From Acinetobacter pecorum (GTDB taxonomy: Bacteria; Pseudomonadota; Gammaproteobacteria; Pseudomonadales; Moraxellaceae), in NCBI RefSeq assembly GCF_014837015.1, contig NZ_JACSPT010000007.1, forward strand, positions 102,810-166,809: a stretch of DNA of 64,000 nt, written 5' to 3'. This document shows, piece by piece, positions 8,383 to 16,945 of the stretch. The notes beneath the pieces are model-generated. The model searched no databases and was not told the origin of the DNA. It saw only the letters and a program-made list of their open reading frames with translations. The position numbers and the translations under genes were made by a program. Every line of letters begins with the position of its first letter. The first letter of the stretch is position 1.

Positions 8383-9291
8383 CTACAAGTTCAATACTGG
8401 TTGATTCATGGCAGCTTGAGCATGCTGCCTTAAACATTCACCTAAAATCTCCAGAGCAGGAGACTGTTCTTTCCAGTGATGCCAATACAGGGGGACTTCG
8501 ATGCGTAATTCCCTTGAAAGCTCAAGCAGTTGACCTGATGCCAGCAAATCTCGGACCTGATAGTCCGGTAACCAGCCATAGCCCAGTCCCATCACAATTG
8601 CATCAAAAAATGCATGGGTCGATGGGATGAAAAAGTGAGGGTATTGAGCAGGATTCAGGCCAAACTCTTGCTGGATAAACTGGGTATGCAACTGGTCTTT
8701 TTCATTAAAAAGAATAGCAGGAGCAAGACGTAGCGTATTCCGATGTACGCCTTGATGAAACCAGTTTCGGGAAAATTCAGGGGTGGCAACGAGACGGTAT
8801 TGCATCTCTCCGATCAATTCGGCCCGGCAACCTTTCATTGCCTTGGCTTCCGTACTCAAACAGGCATTGACGAGGCCTGCTTCTAACAGATGATGAGTCT
8901 GTGATTGGTCATCTACCTGAAAATGCAACACAATTTTGTGCCGAATCAGCTGGTCTTGTAAGGTCGGTAACAGCCAGGTCGCGAGCGAATCAGCATTGGT
9001 GGCAATATTCAGACAATAGAAACCTTCTTGTTGCAGCTGTCCCCCCAGATCCTGCATTAGATTCTGTTCTAGCAAGCGTTGATGCTGTAAATAATGCAAT
9101 AAAGTTTGCCCAGATTGAGTCACGCGGCAAGGCCGATCTCTGACCAACAGCAGATGTCCCAATTGTTTTTCCAGACTTTGAACACGAAGAGTAACTGCTG
9201 AGGCAGTAATGTTTAACTGCTCCGCTGCAAGATCAAAACTTCCGGTTTTTGCAACTGCATAAAAAGCATCACATTGTTTCGCATTCAGCAT
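8383..9291 (-). CDS. argP: LysR-family regulator ArgP
   Basis: A 302-residue LysR regulator. The N-terminal segment LNAKQCDAFYAVAKTGSFDL and TASAVTLRVQSLE match ArgP/IciA. ArgP responds to lysine and arginine and controls basic amino-acid export. It is divergent from a LysE/ArgO exporter at 9393, which is the classic arrangement, and the 101-bp spacer contains palindromes (9301-9332). Confidence 0.92.
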   Translation of the reverse strand: MLNAKQCDAFYAVAKTGSFDLAAEQLNITASAVTLRVQSLEKQLGHLLLVRDRPCRVTQSGQTLLHYLQHQRLLEQNLMQDLGGQLQQEGFYCLNIATNADSLATWLLPTLQDQLIRHKIVLHFQVDDQSQTHHLLEAGLVNACLSTEAKAMKGCRAELIGEMQYRLVATPEFSRNWFHQGVHRNTLRLAPAILFNEKDQLHTQFIQQEFGLNPAQYPHFFIPSTHAFFDAIVMGLGYGWLPDYQVRDLLASGQLLELSRELRIEVPLYWHHWKEQSPALEILGECLRQHAQAAMNQPVLNL

Positions 9292-9300
9292 CTTTCTTAT

Positions 9301-9332
9301 CTAAATAATATTTAGTTAATCTGATATTAACT
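9301..9332. promoter_or_regulatory. Nested palindromes between argP and argO (probable ArgP operator)
   Basis: A perfect 7-1-7 palindrome (9301-9315) overlaps a perfect 7-5-7 inverted repeat, AGTTAAT (9314-9320) with ATTAACT (9326-9332). Both are of the AT-rich T-N11-A form that LysR proteins favour, and both lie between the divergent regulator and its exporter. Confidence 0.6.
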
Positions 9333-9392
9333 TAGTTTTAATTAATCTTGCCGATTTTATTGAATAATGCCTTTCTTTAAAAAAGGGGGAAG

Positions 9393-10001
9393 ATGATGTT
9401 CAGTTATATGGTGAGTGGCTTTGCTGTAGGAATGAGCCTGATTGTGAGTATTGGTGCACAAAATGCCTTTGTTCTAAAACAAGGTTTAAAACAGCAGCAT
9501 GTGTTCTGGGTCTGTGTAATTTGTGCTTTATCTGATTCTATTTTAATTTTGCTGGGTGTCTTTGGATTCGCGCGTGTCATCGAGCATTACCCGCATATTG
9601 TTATGTTTTCTAAATATATTGGTGCAGGATTTCTGTTTTATTATGGTTTGCAACATGCGATTAGTGCATTTAAATCTACAGAGGTATTGGCATTGAGTGA
9701 TCAGGCAACAGAGCATTTTGTACAGGTGCTGATGATCTGTTTGGCTTTTACCTGGCTGAATCCGCATGTTTATTTAGACACCGTAATCCTGATCGGATCT
9801 ATTTCAACCCAATACAGTCTGGGGAAAGAATGGTTTATGCTAGGCGCAGTCCTTGCTTCTTGGTTTTTCTTTTTTTGTTTGGGATATGGCGCAAAAATAT
9901 TGACGCCGTGGTTTCAACATCCAAAAGCATGGAAAATTCTGGATGCTATTATTGCCTGTACCATGTGGGCGATCGCCTTGTCATTAATAGTCAGCATTTG
10001 A
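9393..10001 (+). CDS. argO: LysE/ArgO-family basic amino-acid exporter
   Basis: A 202-residue inner-membrane protein with about six hydrophobic segments. The family signature GAQNAFVLKQGL is near residue 22. LysE/ArgO exporters expel lysine, arginine or their toxic analogues. Paired with argP, so ArgP probably activates it. Two consecutive ATGs (9393, 9396) follow a GGGGGA site; either may be used. Confidence 0.87.
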   Translation: MMFSYMVSGFAVGMSLIVSIGAQNAFVLKQGLKQQHVFWVCVICALSDSILILLGVFGFARVIEHYPHIVMFSKYIGAGFLFYYGLQHAISAFKSTEVLALSDQATEHFVQVLMICLAFTWLNPHVYLDTVILIGSISTQYSLGKEWFMLGAVLASWFFFFCLGYGAKILTPWFQHPKAWKILDAIIACTMWAIALSLIVSI

Positions 10002-10085
10002 TTTACTTATAACCTTGAGAAACTGTTTCAGAATAAAGCCAGCGTATTATTTAAGATATTTATCAATGATTTTTAATATTTTATT

Positions 10086-10214
10086 CAGCTGGAAACAGCA
10101 AATTCTTTGTTCTATAAAAGGTAGCGAGAACAGAAAGTTGTAAGATCAAAACAGTTCTCTGCTGGACAGACACGATTCCTGAAGAAAGAAATCAGGACGA
10201 TTATTCTGTCCATT
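10086..10214 (+). other. Structured intergenic region upstream of yceI (possible sRNA)
   Basis: This is the main content of the 359-bp gap between argO and yceI. Three stems follow each other: GCTG-GAAA-CAGC (10088-10099); a 9-bp stem with one bulge (10105-10113 with 10127-10137); and an 8-bp stem (10163-10170 with 10205-10212). An inner stem TCCTGA/TCAGGA at 10177-10197 sits inside the last one. The upper part of the last hairpin carries GGACG, as does hairpin 2 of the elements at 158 and 5888 when read on the minus strand. No clear terminator follows. It could be an sRNA, a long 5' leader, or part of the same family. Confidence 0.35.
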
Positions 10215-10360
10215 AGTCATGAATGATTTTACAAAAACTTCAAAAAACTGATATAAAAATAACGAAACCATGTGGGAACACACAACAAGAAAATTTAATT
10301 TCAGATTAAGCCGTTGACTTAAATCCGATTAATAAGAAATTAAACAAGGTGGATTTAAAA

Positions 10361-10924
10361 TTGAAAACAATAATAAAAACCGGGCTTCTTAGCTTGGCGA
10401 TCTGTCTAGCTTTAATCAGTCAGTCTTTTGCAAGATCATGGACCCTAACCCCCAAAAGCGATGTAGGGTTTGAGATCAAGTCCATGGGACTTACTATGGT
10501 TAAAGCCAAGTTTAATCAGGTTCAATCCACGATGCAGTTTGATGCCAATGCACCGCAAAACGCCTCAACCCATCTGGTCATGGATGTAGAAAGTTTAAGT
10601 TTTAGTAAACCTGTATTTAAAAATATGATTTTGGGCGAAGACCTGTTTTATGTAGCAAAATACAAGACTGTAATTTTTAAAAGTATTCAGTTTAAAGACT
10701 TGGGCAATGGCAAATACAAGGTATTAGGACATTTAACCTTGCGTGGTGTAACAAAGCCCGTAATTTTTGAGACAACTTTTAAGCCCAGTATGTCGGATGC
10801 CAATCTGTTGGATGTTCAGGCATCTGCCGTGATTAATCGCAGTGATTTTGGTATGAAAAAGGGAATTGCAGGTATAGGGGACAAAGTGAATCTTCATCTT
10901 TCAGGTCAATGTGAAGTCAATTAA
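10361..10924 (+). CDS. YceI-family periplasmic lipid-binding-type protein
   Basis: A secreted protein of 187 residues with an N-terminal signal peptide (Lys-rich start, hydrophobic core, cleavage likely after SFA near residue 23). The YceI lipocalin-like domain follows, with its usual start (WTLTPKSDVGFEIKSMG) and NRSDFGM near the end. The frame opens at GTG 10349, but the Shine-Dalgarno AAGGTGGA (10346-10353) overlaps that codon. It is seven bases from TTG 10361, which I therefore choose. YceI proteins bind polyisoprenoids, are periplasmic, and often respond to osmotic or alkaline stress. No operon partner. Confidence 0.87.
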   Translation: MKTIIKTGLLSLAICLALISQSFARSWTLTPKSDVGFEIKSMGLTMVKAKFNQVQSTMQFDANAPQNASTHLVMDVESLSFSKPVFKNMILGEDLFYVAKYKTVIFKSIQFKDLGNGKYKVLGHLTLRGVTKPVIFETTFKPSMSDANLLDVQASAVINRSDFGMKKGIAGIGDKVNLHLSGQCEVN

Positions 10925-11059
10925 GAAAGTACTCACTTATATCTCATCATGCCTGATGATCCTGCATCATAAATTTTTTAGAATGCTGGGTGCTTATTAT
11001 TTTCAGGTTTAAATCTTTATCAGGTAAATATAAAATATATGCTGCTATATAAAACCATT

Positions 11060-11086
11060 AAAAAAGCTCGAATATTCGAGCTTTTA
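11060..11086. terminator. Bidirectional terminator
   Basis: Perfect 24-nt palindrome (11062-11085) with A and T ends, between yceI (plus) and bcp (minus). Confidence 0.8.
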
Positions 11087-11107
11087 TGCCTGGGTCTTAG
11101 CAGTTAA

Positions 11108-11566
11108 TCAGGCCGCTTGTAAGGCTTTTAAATCTTCCAGAACTTGTTCTGCATGGCCGGCTGCCTTGACCTTACGGTATTCTTTGACCAGTTGGCCGTT
11201 ATGGAAAATAAAAGTTGAACGCTCAACTCCCATTACCTGTTTACCATACATATTCTTTTCTTTGATTACATCAAAGTGATGACACAATACTTCTTCTTTA
11301 TCACTGATCAGGTTAATGCTCAGGTTTTGCTTTTCAGTAAAATTCTGATGGGCTTTTACCGAATCACGGGATACCCCGAGAACTGTAGTATTTAAAGCCT
11401 CGAACTGGTCTTTTAAACAGGAAAAGCCAACAGCCTGAGTGGTGCAGCCCGGCGTAGAATCTTTAGGATAAAAGTAGATGACTAGCCATTCTGTATCTAG
11501 CTTGGTTAAATTGATCTCGCCTGTGGTCGCAGGAAAATTCTGGTCAATTAAACTAATTTCAGACAT
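11108..11566 (-). CDS. bcp: Thioredoxin-dependent thiol peroxidase (Bcp-type peroxiredoxin)
   Basis: A 152-residue AhpC/TSA-fold peroxiredoxin. The peroxidatic cysteine is in STPGCTTQA near residue 41. In E. coli Bcp the resolving Cys lies five residues later, in ACGxRD. Here that place is Val (AVGFSC) and a Cys appears nine residues after the peroxidatic one instead. So it may resolve through the shifted Cys or act as a 1-Cys enzyme. It reduces H2O2 and organic peroxides in the cytosol. Confidence 0.88.
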   Translation of the reverse strand: MSEISLIDQNFPATTGEINLTKLDTEWLVIYFYPKDSTPGCTTQAVGFSCLKDQFEALNTTVLGVSRDSVKAHQNFTEKQNLSINLISDKEEVLCHHFDVIKEKNMYGKQVMGVERSTFIFHNGQLVKEYRKVKAAGHAEQVLEDLKALQAA

Positions 11567-11598
11567 AAAAACTCCTGTTTTATTTAAATTTTTTCAAA

Positions 11599-11628
11599 AA
11601 AATAAGCCACATTATAGTGGCTTATTTC
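11599..11628 (-). terminator. Terminator after the que operon / small secreted protein
   Basis: A 10-bp stem (11601-11610 with 11617-11626) with ATTATA loop, followed by a T run on the minus strand. It separates the 11654-12067 gene from bcp. Confidence 0.75.
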
Positions 11629-11653
11629 ATTAAAGAATAAGAAAAATTAGATC

Positions 11654-12067
11654 TTATTTCTTTGGTGCAGCTTGAGCTGATTTCATTGCTTCTTCAGTCA
11701 AAGTTTTCAGTTTACCGGTTAACTGTGGACCAAAACACGCTTGAAGATCTTTATTCTGCTTTTGTACAAAAGCTAAACTACCTGGGCTTTTTTTCTGGTT
11801 AATGGTACTTTGAATTTCCCATTTTTGCGCATTGGTTAATTTACCATCTGCTTCAACCGCACAAGTACAATATTTACTGACTTCAGCAGAAGTTAATTTC
11901 TTGCTTTTGCCAGTTTCATCTTTACAAACATTGATCAATGCAGCTTTCACATTGGTGCTTTTATAAGCTTGTTGTAATTTGTCATCAGCTGCTTGAGCTG
12001 TAGTGGTGAACATCGCAGCAGCTGAAACAATTGCTGAAAGTACAATGCCTGATTTTAAATTCTTCAT
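11654..12067 (-). CDS. Small secreted Cys-containing protein, unknown function
   Basis: About 137 residues with a clear signal peptide (MKNLKSGIVLSAIVSAAAMF..., cleavage after TAQA near residue 27). The mature part is small and Lys-rich, with four cysteines (VCKDE, YCTCAV, QACFG) that could form two disulfides in the periplasm. The frame runs to 12184 inside queC, but the ATG at 12067 has AGGTAGA about five bases upstream and gives the signal peptide. It starts 16 bases after the queC stop, so it is probably the last gene of queE-queC. I do not recognise the family. Confidence 0.75.
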   Translation of the reverse strand: MKNLKSGIVLSAIVSAAAMFTTTAQAADDKLQQAYKSTNVKAALINVCKDETGKSKKLTSAEVSKYCTCAVEADGKLTNAQKWEIQSTINQKKSPGSLAFVQKQNKDLQACFGPQLTGKLKTLTEEAMKSAQAAPKK

Positions 12068-12083
12068 AAACTCTACCTTGTTA

Positions 12084-12752
12084 TTACGGTATATAACGTG
12101 TCGGGTCTTCAACACCTGCGTCCGCAAAACCCTGTTTACGTAAACGACAACTGTCACATTTACCACAGGCACGTCCTTGGTCATCTGCTTGATAGCATGA
12201 CACCGTTTGACTGTAGTCTACGCCATGTTCCATACCTAAGCGAATAATATTTGCTTTGGATAAATGTAACAAAGGTGTTTCAAACTTGAGAGCTTGGCCC
12301 TCTACACCAACCTTGGTTGCAAGACGGGCCATGTTGGCAAATGCCTCGATAAATTCCGGACGGCAATCCGGATAACCGGAGTAATCGACCGCATTAATCC
12401 CGATCACAATTGCTTCAGCTTTGAAGACTTCTGCTGCAGCTAAAGCATATGACAAGAAGATGGTATTACGTGCAGGAACGTAAGTAATCGGAATGCCGGC
12501 CTGTTCGTGATCAGGTACCTCAATGCTATGATCGGTAAGGGCTGAGCCCCCCAGATTACCCAGATCAATATTGATCACTCGATGTTCTACACCCGCACGT
12601 TCAGTTAACGCTTTTGCTGCATCCAGCTCGGTGGTTGAACGTTGACCATAGCGAAAACTGAGTGCGATACATTCATAGCGTGCCTGTGCCCAAGCCAGAC
12701 ATGTGGTTGAGTCTAAACCGCCAGATAACAGGACAATGGCACGAGGGCGCAT
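12084..12752 (-). CDS. queC: 7-cyano-7-deazaguanine synthase QueC
   Basis: A 222-residue ATP-dependent enzyme of queuosine/preQ0 synthesis. The PP-loop motif SGGLDST lies near residue 10, and the C-terminal zinc cysteines are in CYQ...ACGKCDSCR. It converts 7-carboxy-7-deazaguanine to preQ0. ATG 12752 has GGAG nine bases upstream. The longer frame from TTG 12767 would start inside that site. Follows queE by 33 bp. Confidence 0.95.
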   Translation of the reverse strand: MRPRAIVLLSGGLDSTTCLAWAQARYECIALSFRYGQRSTTELDAAKALTERAGVEHRVINIDLGNLGGSALTDHSIEVPDHEQAGIPITYVPARNTIFLSYALAAAEVFKAEAIVIGINAVDYSGYPDCRPEFIEAFANMARLATKVGVEGQALKFETPLLHLSKANIIRLGMEHGVDYSQTVSCYQADDQGRACGKCDSCRLRKQGFADAGVEDPTRYIP

Positions 12753-12785
12753 AAGCTGATTCTCCAAAAAATACTTTACAAAAAA

Positions 12786-13496
12786 TTAACGACCAGTTTC
12801 ATCATTCCATAACAACTTGTGCAGTTGTAACTGGAAACGAACAGGGAGATGGTCTTCTAAAATCCATTGAGCTAAGTCACGTGCCAATTGTGGTAAATGA
12901 ACTGCACCTTTTTCTACCGCAAATGCAGGCGAAAACCAAACTGTACTGACTTTCTCTTGAAGTTGATACTGTTCAAGCTGCTGCTTTGACCATTCATAAT
13001 CCTCACGATTGCAAATGACAAACTTGATTTGATCGTGTGCAGTTAAATGATCGAGATTAGCAAGCAAATTTCGTGCAACTTCACCTGAAGTGGGTGTTTT
13101 TAAGTCGAGGACTTTGGAAACACGTGAATCCACCTTGGACACATCTAAAGCCCCACTGGTTTCAAGTGAAACCTGACATCCTAAATCTGCCAGACGCTGC
13201 ATCAGGGGCAGGGCATTGGGCTGTGCCAGAGGTTCGCCACCGGTCACACAGACATAAGGTGTTTTAAAATCAAGCGTAGTCTGGATAATATCTTCCAGAG
13301 ACTGACGCTCGCCACCTTCAAAGGAATAGGTGGTGTCACAGTAGCTACAACGTAGTGGACAACCGGTTAAACGGATAAATACCGTTGGCAGTCCTGCGGC
13401 ATTGGCTTCACCTTGTAATGAATAGAAAATCTCCGTAATGCGTAAACCCGCAGACGGATCAGAAACTGGGATTGCAGAAGATCGAAGCGTATTCAT
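12786..13496 (-). CDS. queE: 7-carboxy-7-deazaguanine synthase QueE
   Basis: A radical-SAM enzyme of 236 residues. The cluster motif CPLRCSYC (CxxxCxxC) lies near residue 45 and VCVTGGEPLAQ near residue 87. It makes 7-carboxy-7-deazaguanine from the queD product. First gene of the queE-queC pair. I use ATG 13496 rather than the in-frame start at 13511, because the extra residues are not family-like. No preQ1 riboswitch is seen in front of it. Confidence 0.93.
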   Translation of the reverse strand: MNTLRSSAIPVSDPSAGLRITEIFYSLQGEANAAGLPTVFIRLTGCPLRCSYCDTTYSFEGGERQSLEDIIQTTLDFKTPYVCVTGGEPLAQPNALPLMQRLADLGCQVSLETSGALDVSKVDSRVSKVLDLKTPTSGEVARNLLANLDHLTAHDQIKFVICNREDYEWSKQQLEQYQLQEKVSTVWFSPAFAVEKGAVHLPQLARDLAQWILEDHLPVRFQLQLHKLLWNDETGR

Positions 13497-13535
13497 AACA
13501 AAACTAACCAATGAAAAATAAATAACCGGGTATAA

Positions 13536-13570
13536 AAATAAAAATCCCTACGATTATTACTAATCGTAGA
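13536..13570 (-). terminator. dapD terminator
   Basis: A 9-bp stem (13549-13557 with 13562-13570) followed on the minus strand by an A/T-rich run ending in T tracts. A second short stem precedes it (around 13577-13593). It ends dapD transcription before queE. Confidence 0.65.
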
Positions 13571-13627
13571 GACGAGGAGCGGTTGAAGCTCCGATGAACA
13601 CAAATGTGTCCTCTAAGTTAAGACATC

Positions 13628-14449
13628 TTAGTCTTCGCGTAATAGATCGTTCAAGCTTGTTTTAGAACGAGTTTGTGCATCAACTTTTTTCACGATAATG
13701 GCAGCATACAGGCTGTAAGTACCACATTTAGATGGAAGGCTACCCGCAACAACAACCGAACCTGCTGGTACGCGACCATAATGGATTTCGCCAGTTGCGC
13801 GGTCATAAATCTTGGTCGACTGGCCAATGAATACACCCATTGAAATTACCGAGCCTTCTTCCACGATTACGCCTTCCACGATTTCAGAGCGTGCACCGAT
13901 AAAGCAGTTATCTTCAATAATGGTTGGATTTGCTTGAAGTGGCTCAAGAACACCACCAATGCCCACACCACCTGACAAGTGTACATTTTTACCAATTTGC
14001 GCACATGAACCGACAGTTGCCCAGGTATCTACCATTGTGCCTTCATCGACATAAGCACCGATGTTGACATAAGAAGGCATCAAGATCACACCTTTAGCCT
14101 GGAAAGAACCCTTACGTGCTACTGCAGGCGGTACAACACGTACACCCGCTGCCTTGAATTGTTCTTCAGACCAGCCTGAGAATTTAGTATCTACTTTGTC
14201 ATAGAAACGAAGATCACAAGCTTCCATTGGTTTGTTGTCGTTTAATTTAAATGATAACAATACTGCTTTTTTAATCCATTGATGAACAACCCATTCACCA
14301 TCGATTTTTTCAGCAACACGTAAAGTACCATTGTCTAGACCAGCAATTACTTCCTCAACTGCTTGACGAATTTCAGCAGAGCAATCTGCAGCTGTAAAAT
14401 TTGCACGGTCTTCAAACGCCTGTTCAATGATTGTTGAAAGCTGCGACAT
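13628..14449 (-). CDS. dapD: Tetrahydrodipicolinate N-succinyltransferase
   Basis: A 273-residue enzyme of lysine/diaminopimelate synthesis that succinylates tetrahydrodipicolinate. The C-terminal half shows the left-handed beta-helix hexapeptide pattern ([40 protein letters not shown], and so on). Length and N-terminus match the family. Monocistronic, with its own terminator. Confidence 0.95.
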   Translation of the reverse strand: MSQLSTIIEQAFEDRANFTAADCSAEIRQAVEEVIAGLDNGTLRVAEKIDGEWVVHQWIKKAVLLSFKLNDNKPMEACDLRFYDKVDTKFSGWSEEQFKAAGVRVVPPAVARKGSFQAKGVILMPSYVNIGAYVDEGTMVDTWATVGSCAQIGKNVHLSGGVGIGGVLEPLQANPTIIEDNCFIGARSEIVEGVIVEEGSVISMGVFIGQSTKIYDRATGEIHYGRVPAGSVVVAGSLPSKCGTYSLYAAIIVKKVDAQTRSKTSLNDLLRED

Positions 14450-14769
14450 GATCTTCCTTCCAGAAAAAAATTTTCTAGATTTTACACTATATTGCAGGAA
14501 AAATAGTTGAAAGCACCAAAAATAGGTGAAAAATAACCAAAACTATAGAAGAGGTAAAATTATTAAAGTGATAATTATTATTTTCCATAAAATTAAAGTG
14601 TAGGAGAAGTGTTAGAAAATGCTTGCTTCTAAACAAGAAAAATTAATTTGTATCAAAAAATAACAAAAGATTAGCAAAATGTGAATAAAAAATATTTTTT
14701 AAGTCCTTTATATTGAGCCTATCACGAATAACTAATGATCAAAAATAAGTTCTTTTGAGGAGAGGAATA
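14450..14769. other. Intergenic region carrying the dapD and carO promoters
   Basis: An AT-rich 320-bp gap between divergent dapD and carO. A Shine-Dalgarno GAGGAGAGG lies directly before the carO ATG. I see no gene, no strong hairpin, and no convincing operator. A loose Fur-like stretch near 14571-14590 does not match well enough to call. Confidence 0.5.
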
Positions 14770-15501
14770 ATGAAACCTTTGAATAATATTTTAGCAGTAT
14801 CTATTTTAGCTATAGCCGCTAGTTCTGCTATGGCCGCAGATGAAATTATCGTAACAGATGAGGGCGTTACTGAATTCTCTTTCTTTAAACCAGCTTCTGT
14901 TCGTGCTGAAGTAGGTACTACCGGTTACGGTGGTGCAATTTCCTGGAGTGCTAACCCATATGTAGGCGTCACTTTAGGTTATAACGGTGGTGATATTTCC
15001 TGGTCTGATGATTTATCTATCAATGGAACAAAGTATGATTTGGATCTGGATAACAACCTGACTTACTTGAATGCTGAAATTCGTCCTTGGGCGAACTGGT
15101 TCTATATGGCAGCAGGGGTAGCATATACTGATAATGATTATGGTTTAACTCGCAGTATTGGTGGAGGTAACACTTTAAGTATTGATAACAATGATTATCA
15201 GCTTGCTCCAGGTGCTACTGAAGGTCGTGTGGATGGTAAACTATCATATAAAAACAGTATTGCACCTTACGTAGGCATTGGTTTTTCACCAGCCATTACC
15301 AACCGTTGGGGTATATTTGGTGAAGTTGGTGCCTATTACAATGGTAACCCAGAAGTTAATTTAACAGCTACTGGTCTTGCGCCTGTAACAGGTTCCCCTA
15401 GTGTAGCGGAAGCAATTCAGAACGAAGAACGCAAAATTCGCGAAGATAACAAGTATGAATGGTTCCCGGTAGCGAAACTCGGTGTAAGCTTCCGCTTCTA
15501 A
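14770..15501 (+). CDS. carO: CarO-type outer-membrane channel (ornithine/carbapenem porin)
   Basis: A 243-residue outer-membrane beta-barrel. The signal peptide ends at SAMAA near residue 19. The segments RAEVGTTGYGGA, LGYNGGDISW, and YDLDLDNN...LNAEIRPW match CarO of Acinetobacter. The protein ends in Phe, as needed for BAM recognition. CarO is known to take up basic amino acids such as ornithine, and its loss is linked to carbapenem resistance in A. baumannii. The frame opens at TTG 14755, but GAGGAGAGG belongs to the ribosome site of ATG 14770. Confidence 0.85.
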   Translation: MKPLNNILAVSILAIAASSAMAADEIIVTDEGVTEFSFFKPASVRAEVGTTGYGGAISWSANPYVGVTLGYNGGDISWSDDLSINGTKYDLDLDNNLTYLNAEIRPWANWFYMAAGVAYTDNDYGLTRSIGGGNTLSIDNNDYQLAPGATEGRVDGKLSYKNSIAPYVGIGFSPAITNRWGIFGEVGAYYNGNPEVNLTATGLAPVTGSPSVAEAIQNEERKIREDNKYEWFPVAKLGVSFRF

Positions 15502-15512
15502 GATTTGACCTT

Positions 15513-15541
15513 AAAAAAAACGAGCTTCGGCTCGTTTTTTT
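15513..15541 (+). terminator. carO terminator
   Basis: An 11-bp stem (15515-15525 with 15530-15540) with TTCG loop and long T run. Confidence 0.9.
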
Positions 15542-15921
15542 ATGCATTTTTAAAAGTATTTTTAAAATCTTAAACTGGTTTTAAGTCTAGGACCCTCTCG
15601 TAAAAAGCTATGTATAAATCTATAAGCCGTGTAATAGGCCTATGTGGTATAAACGCAAACTTTAAAATTTTTATTAGATTGACCTGTTACTACATCCTAA
15701 GTTGCTTGCATCTGTTAGAGAGGTACTACTCTAATATTTGAACTGGTATCTGGAGTGAATGTTGCCCTCGGAGTTCCCGTTCCAGAATTTTATAACAAAG
15801 GTTTGATCGAATTGTTATACCTGACAGCTGATTTCAGGTTCAACCCAAGTAAAGAGAACTTCAGCTGTAATGAATTTTTCAAAATTAATATTTTCAATGC
15901 TTGTCTATATAAAAATAAAAA
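15542..15921. other. Non-coding gap between carO and cysB
   Basis: About 380 bp with no confident gene. A 66-codon GTG frame (15755-15955) has no clear ribosome site and runs into the cysB terminator, so I do not call it. A short stem ACCTGA/TCAGGT lies near 15821-15841, and a wider pairing CAGCTGA/TTCAGCTG spans about 15828-15870. Confidence 0.4.
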
Positions 15922-15943
15922 AAGAGGCCACTTAGCCTCTTTG
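15922..15943 (-). terminator. cysB terminator
   Basis: An 8-bp stem (15922-15929 with 15936-15943), then a long T tract on the minus strand (A run 15911-15924 on plus). Confidence 0.8.
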
Positions 15944-15967
15944 ATCAAAAACTGAAAATCATGCAGT

Positions 15968-16891
15968 TTATTCGTCTGGATAAGCCACTTTTTTCAGTGC
16001 TTTAATATCCGCATCTGGCGAGCAGAGTGAAATAAACTCGTAGCCATAACCACGCAGTAAGTGACCTTTACGTACTGCAATCCAGGTGGTATTTACTCCG
16101 AAAACATCGGTTTTAATCTGTTTTAAACGGTAATCACGCTCAGGGTCATAAGCCACATCGTTAACGATGCCGACGCCCATATTCATTTCTACATAGGTCT
16201 TGATCACATCAGCATCAAGAGCAGACATCACAATATCTACATCAAAACCGGCCTCTTCAAAAGCGGTGTCAATCTTGGAGCGACCGGTAAAACCACCATG
16301 GTAGGTAATGATCGGATAATTTGCCAAGTCTTCGATAGTGACTTTTTCTTTCTGGGTCAGAGGATGATTCTGTGGGGTAATAATACTGTGCTGCCAGTTA
16401 TAGTAAGGCACACTGGCCAGATTATCTTCAGTGGTGAGTGCTTCAGTTGCAATACCGATATCCGCCTGACCTTGCAGCAGCATTTCCGTGATTTCAACCG
16501 GGCTTGCCTGTTGTAAAATCAGGTGAACTTTGGGGAATTCTTTTTTAAACTGACTGACAATCGGCGGCAGCACATAACGTGCCTGCGTATGCGTGGTCGC
16601 TATGGTCAAGGTGCCTTCATCGACTTTGTTAAAATCATCAGCCAGACGTTTGATATTGTCAGCATCAACCAGCATGCGTTCCACAATCCCTAAAAGTGCC
16701 TGACCTGGCTCAGTTAAGCCTAACAAACGTTTACCCTTACGGATAAAGAGCTGCACCCCGAGTTCATCTTCCAGATCTTTAATGTGCTTACTTACCCCAG
16801 ACTGTGAGGTATAAAGTGCAGCTGAAGCTTCAGTTAAGTTAAAGTTCTGTCTAACTGTTTCTCGTATAATTCTTAATTGTTGAAAATTCAT
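15968..16891 (-). CDS. cysB: LysR-family sulfur regulator CysB
   Basis: A 307-residue LysR regulator. The N-terminus MNFQQLRIIRETVRQNFNL and SQSGVSKHIKDLE are hallmarks of CysB. It activates sulfate uptake and cysteine synthesis genes with N-acetylserine as inducer. It lies downstream of cysT-W-A on the same strand, 54 bp after cysA, so the transporter operon may read into its own activator. A GATGGGG/CCCCATC stem sits between cysA and the AAGGG ribosome site. Confidence 0.95.
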   Translation of the reverse strand: MNFQQLRIIRETVRQNFNLTEASAALYTSQSGVSKHIKDLEDELGVQLFIRKGKRLLGLTEPGQALLGIVERMLVDADNIKRLADDFNKVDEGTLTIATTHTQARYVLPPIVSQFKKEFPKVHLILQQASPVEITEMLLQGQADIGIATEALTTEDNLASVPYYNWQHSIITPQNHPLTQKEKVTIEDLANYPIITYHGGFTGRSKIDTAFEEAGFDVDIVMSALDADVIKTYVEMNMGVGIVNDVAYDPERDYRLKQIKTDVFGVNTTWIAVRKGHLLRGYGYEFISLCSPDADIKALKKVAYPDE

Positions 16892-16911
16892 GATTTTCTT
16901 TACCCTTTAAG

Positions 16912-16938
16912 AGGATGGGGTATTTTAAAACCCCATCT
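16912..16938 (-). promoter_or_regulatory. Hairpin between cysA and cysB
   Basis: Stem GATGGGG (16914-16920) with CCCCATC (16931-16937). On the minus strand no proper T tract follows, and the hairpin ends just before the cysB ribosome site. It is more likely an mRNA-stability or processing element, or a weak attenuator, than a full terminator. Confidence 0.45.
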
Positions 16939-16945
16939 TTTGATC

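Noticed and set aside
13512..13627. Possible preQ1 riboswitch upstream of queE
   Set aside because: The preQ1-I consensus is absent; the hairpins fit the dapD terminator better.
14568..14592. Fur-box-like stretch before carO
   Set aside because: Only about half the 19 consensus positions match, and the region is AT-rich throughout.
15755..15955. 66-codon GTG frame between carO and cysB
   Set aside because: No ribosome site, runs into the cysB terminator, and no family resemblance. Described only as part of the gap.
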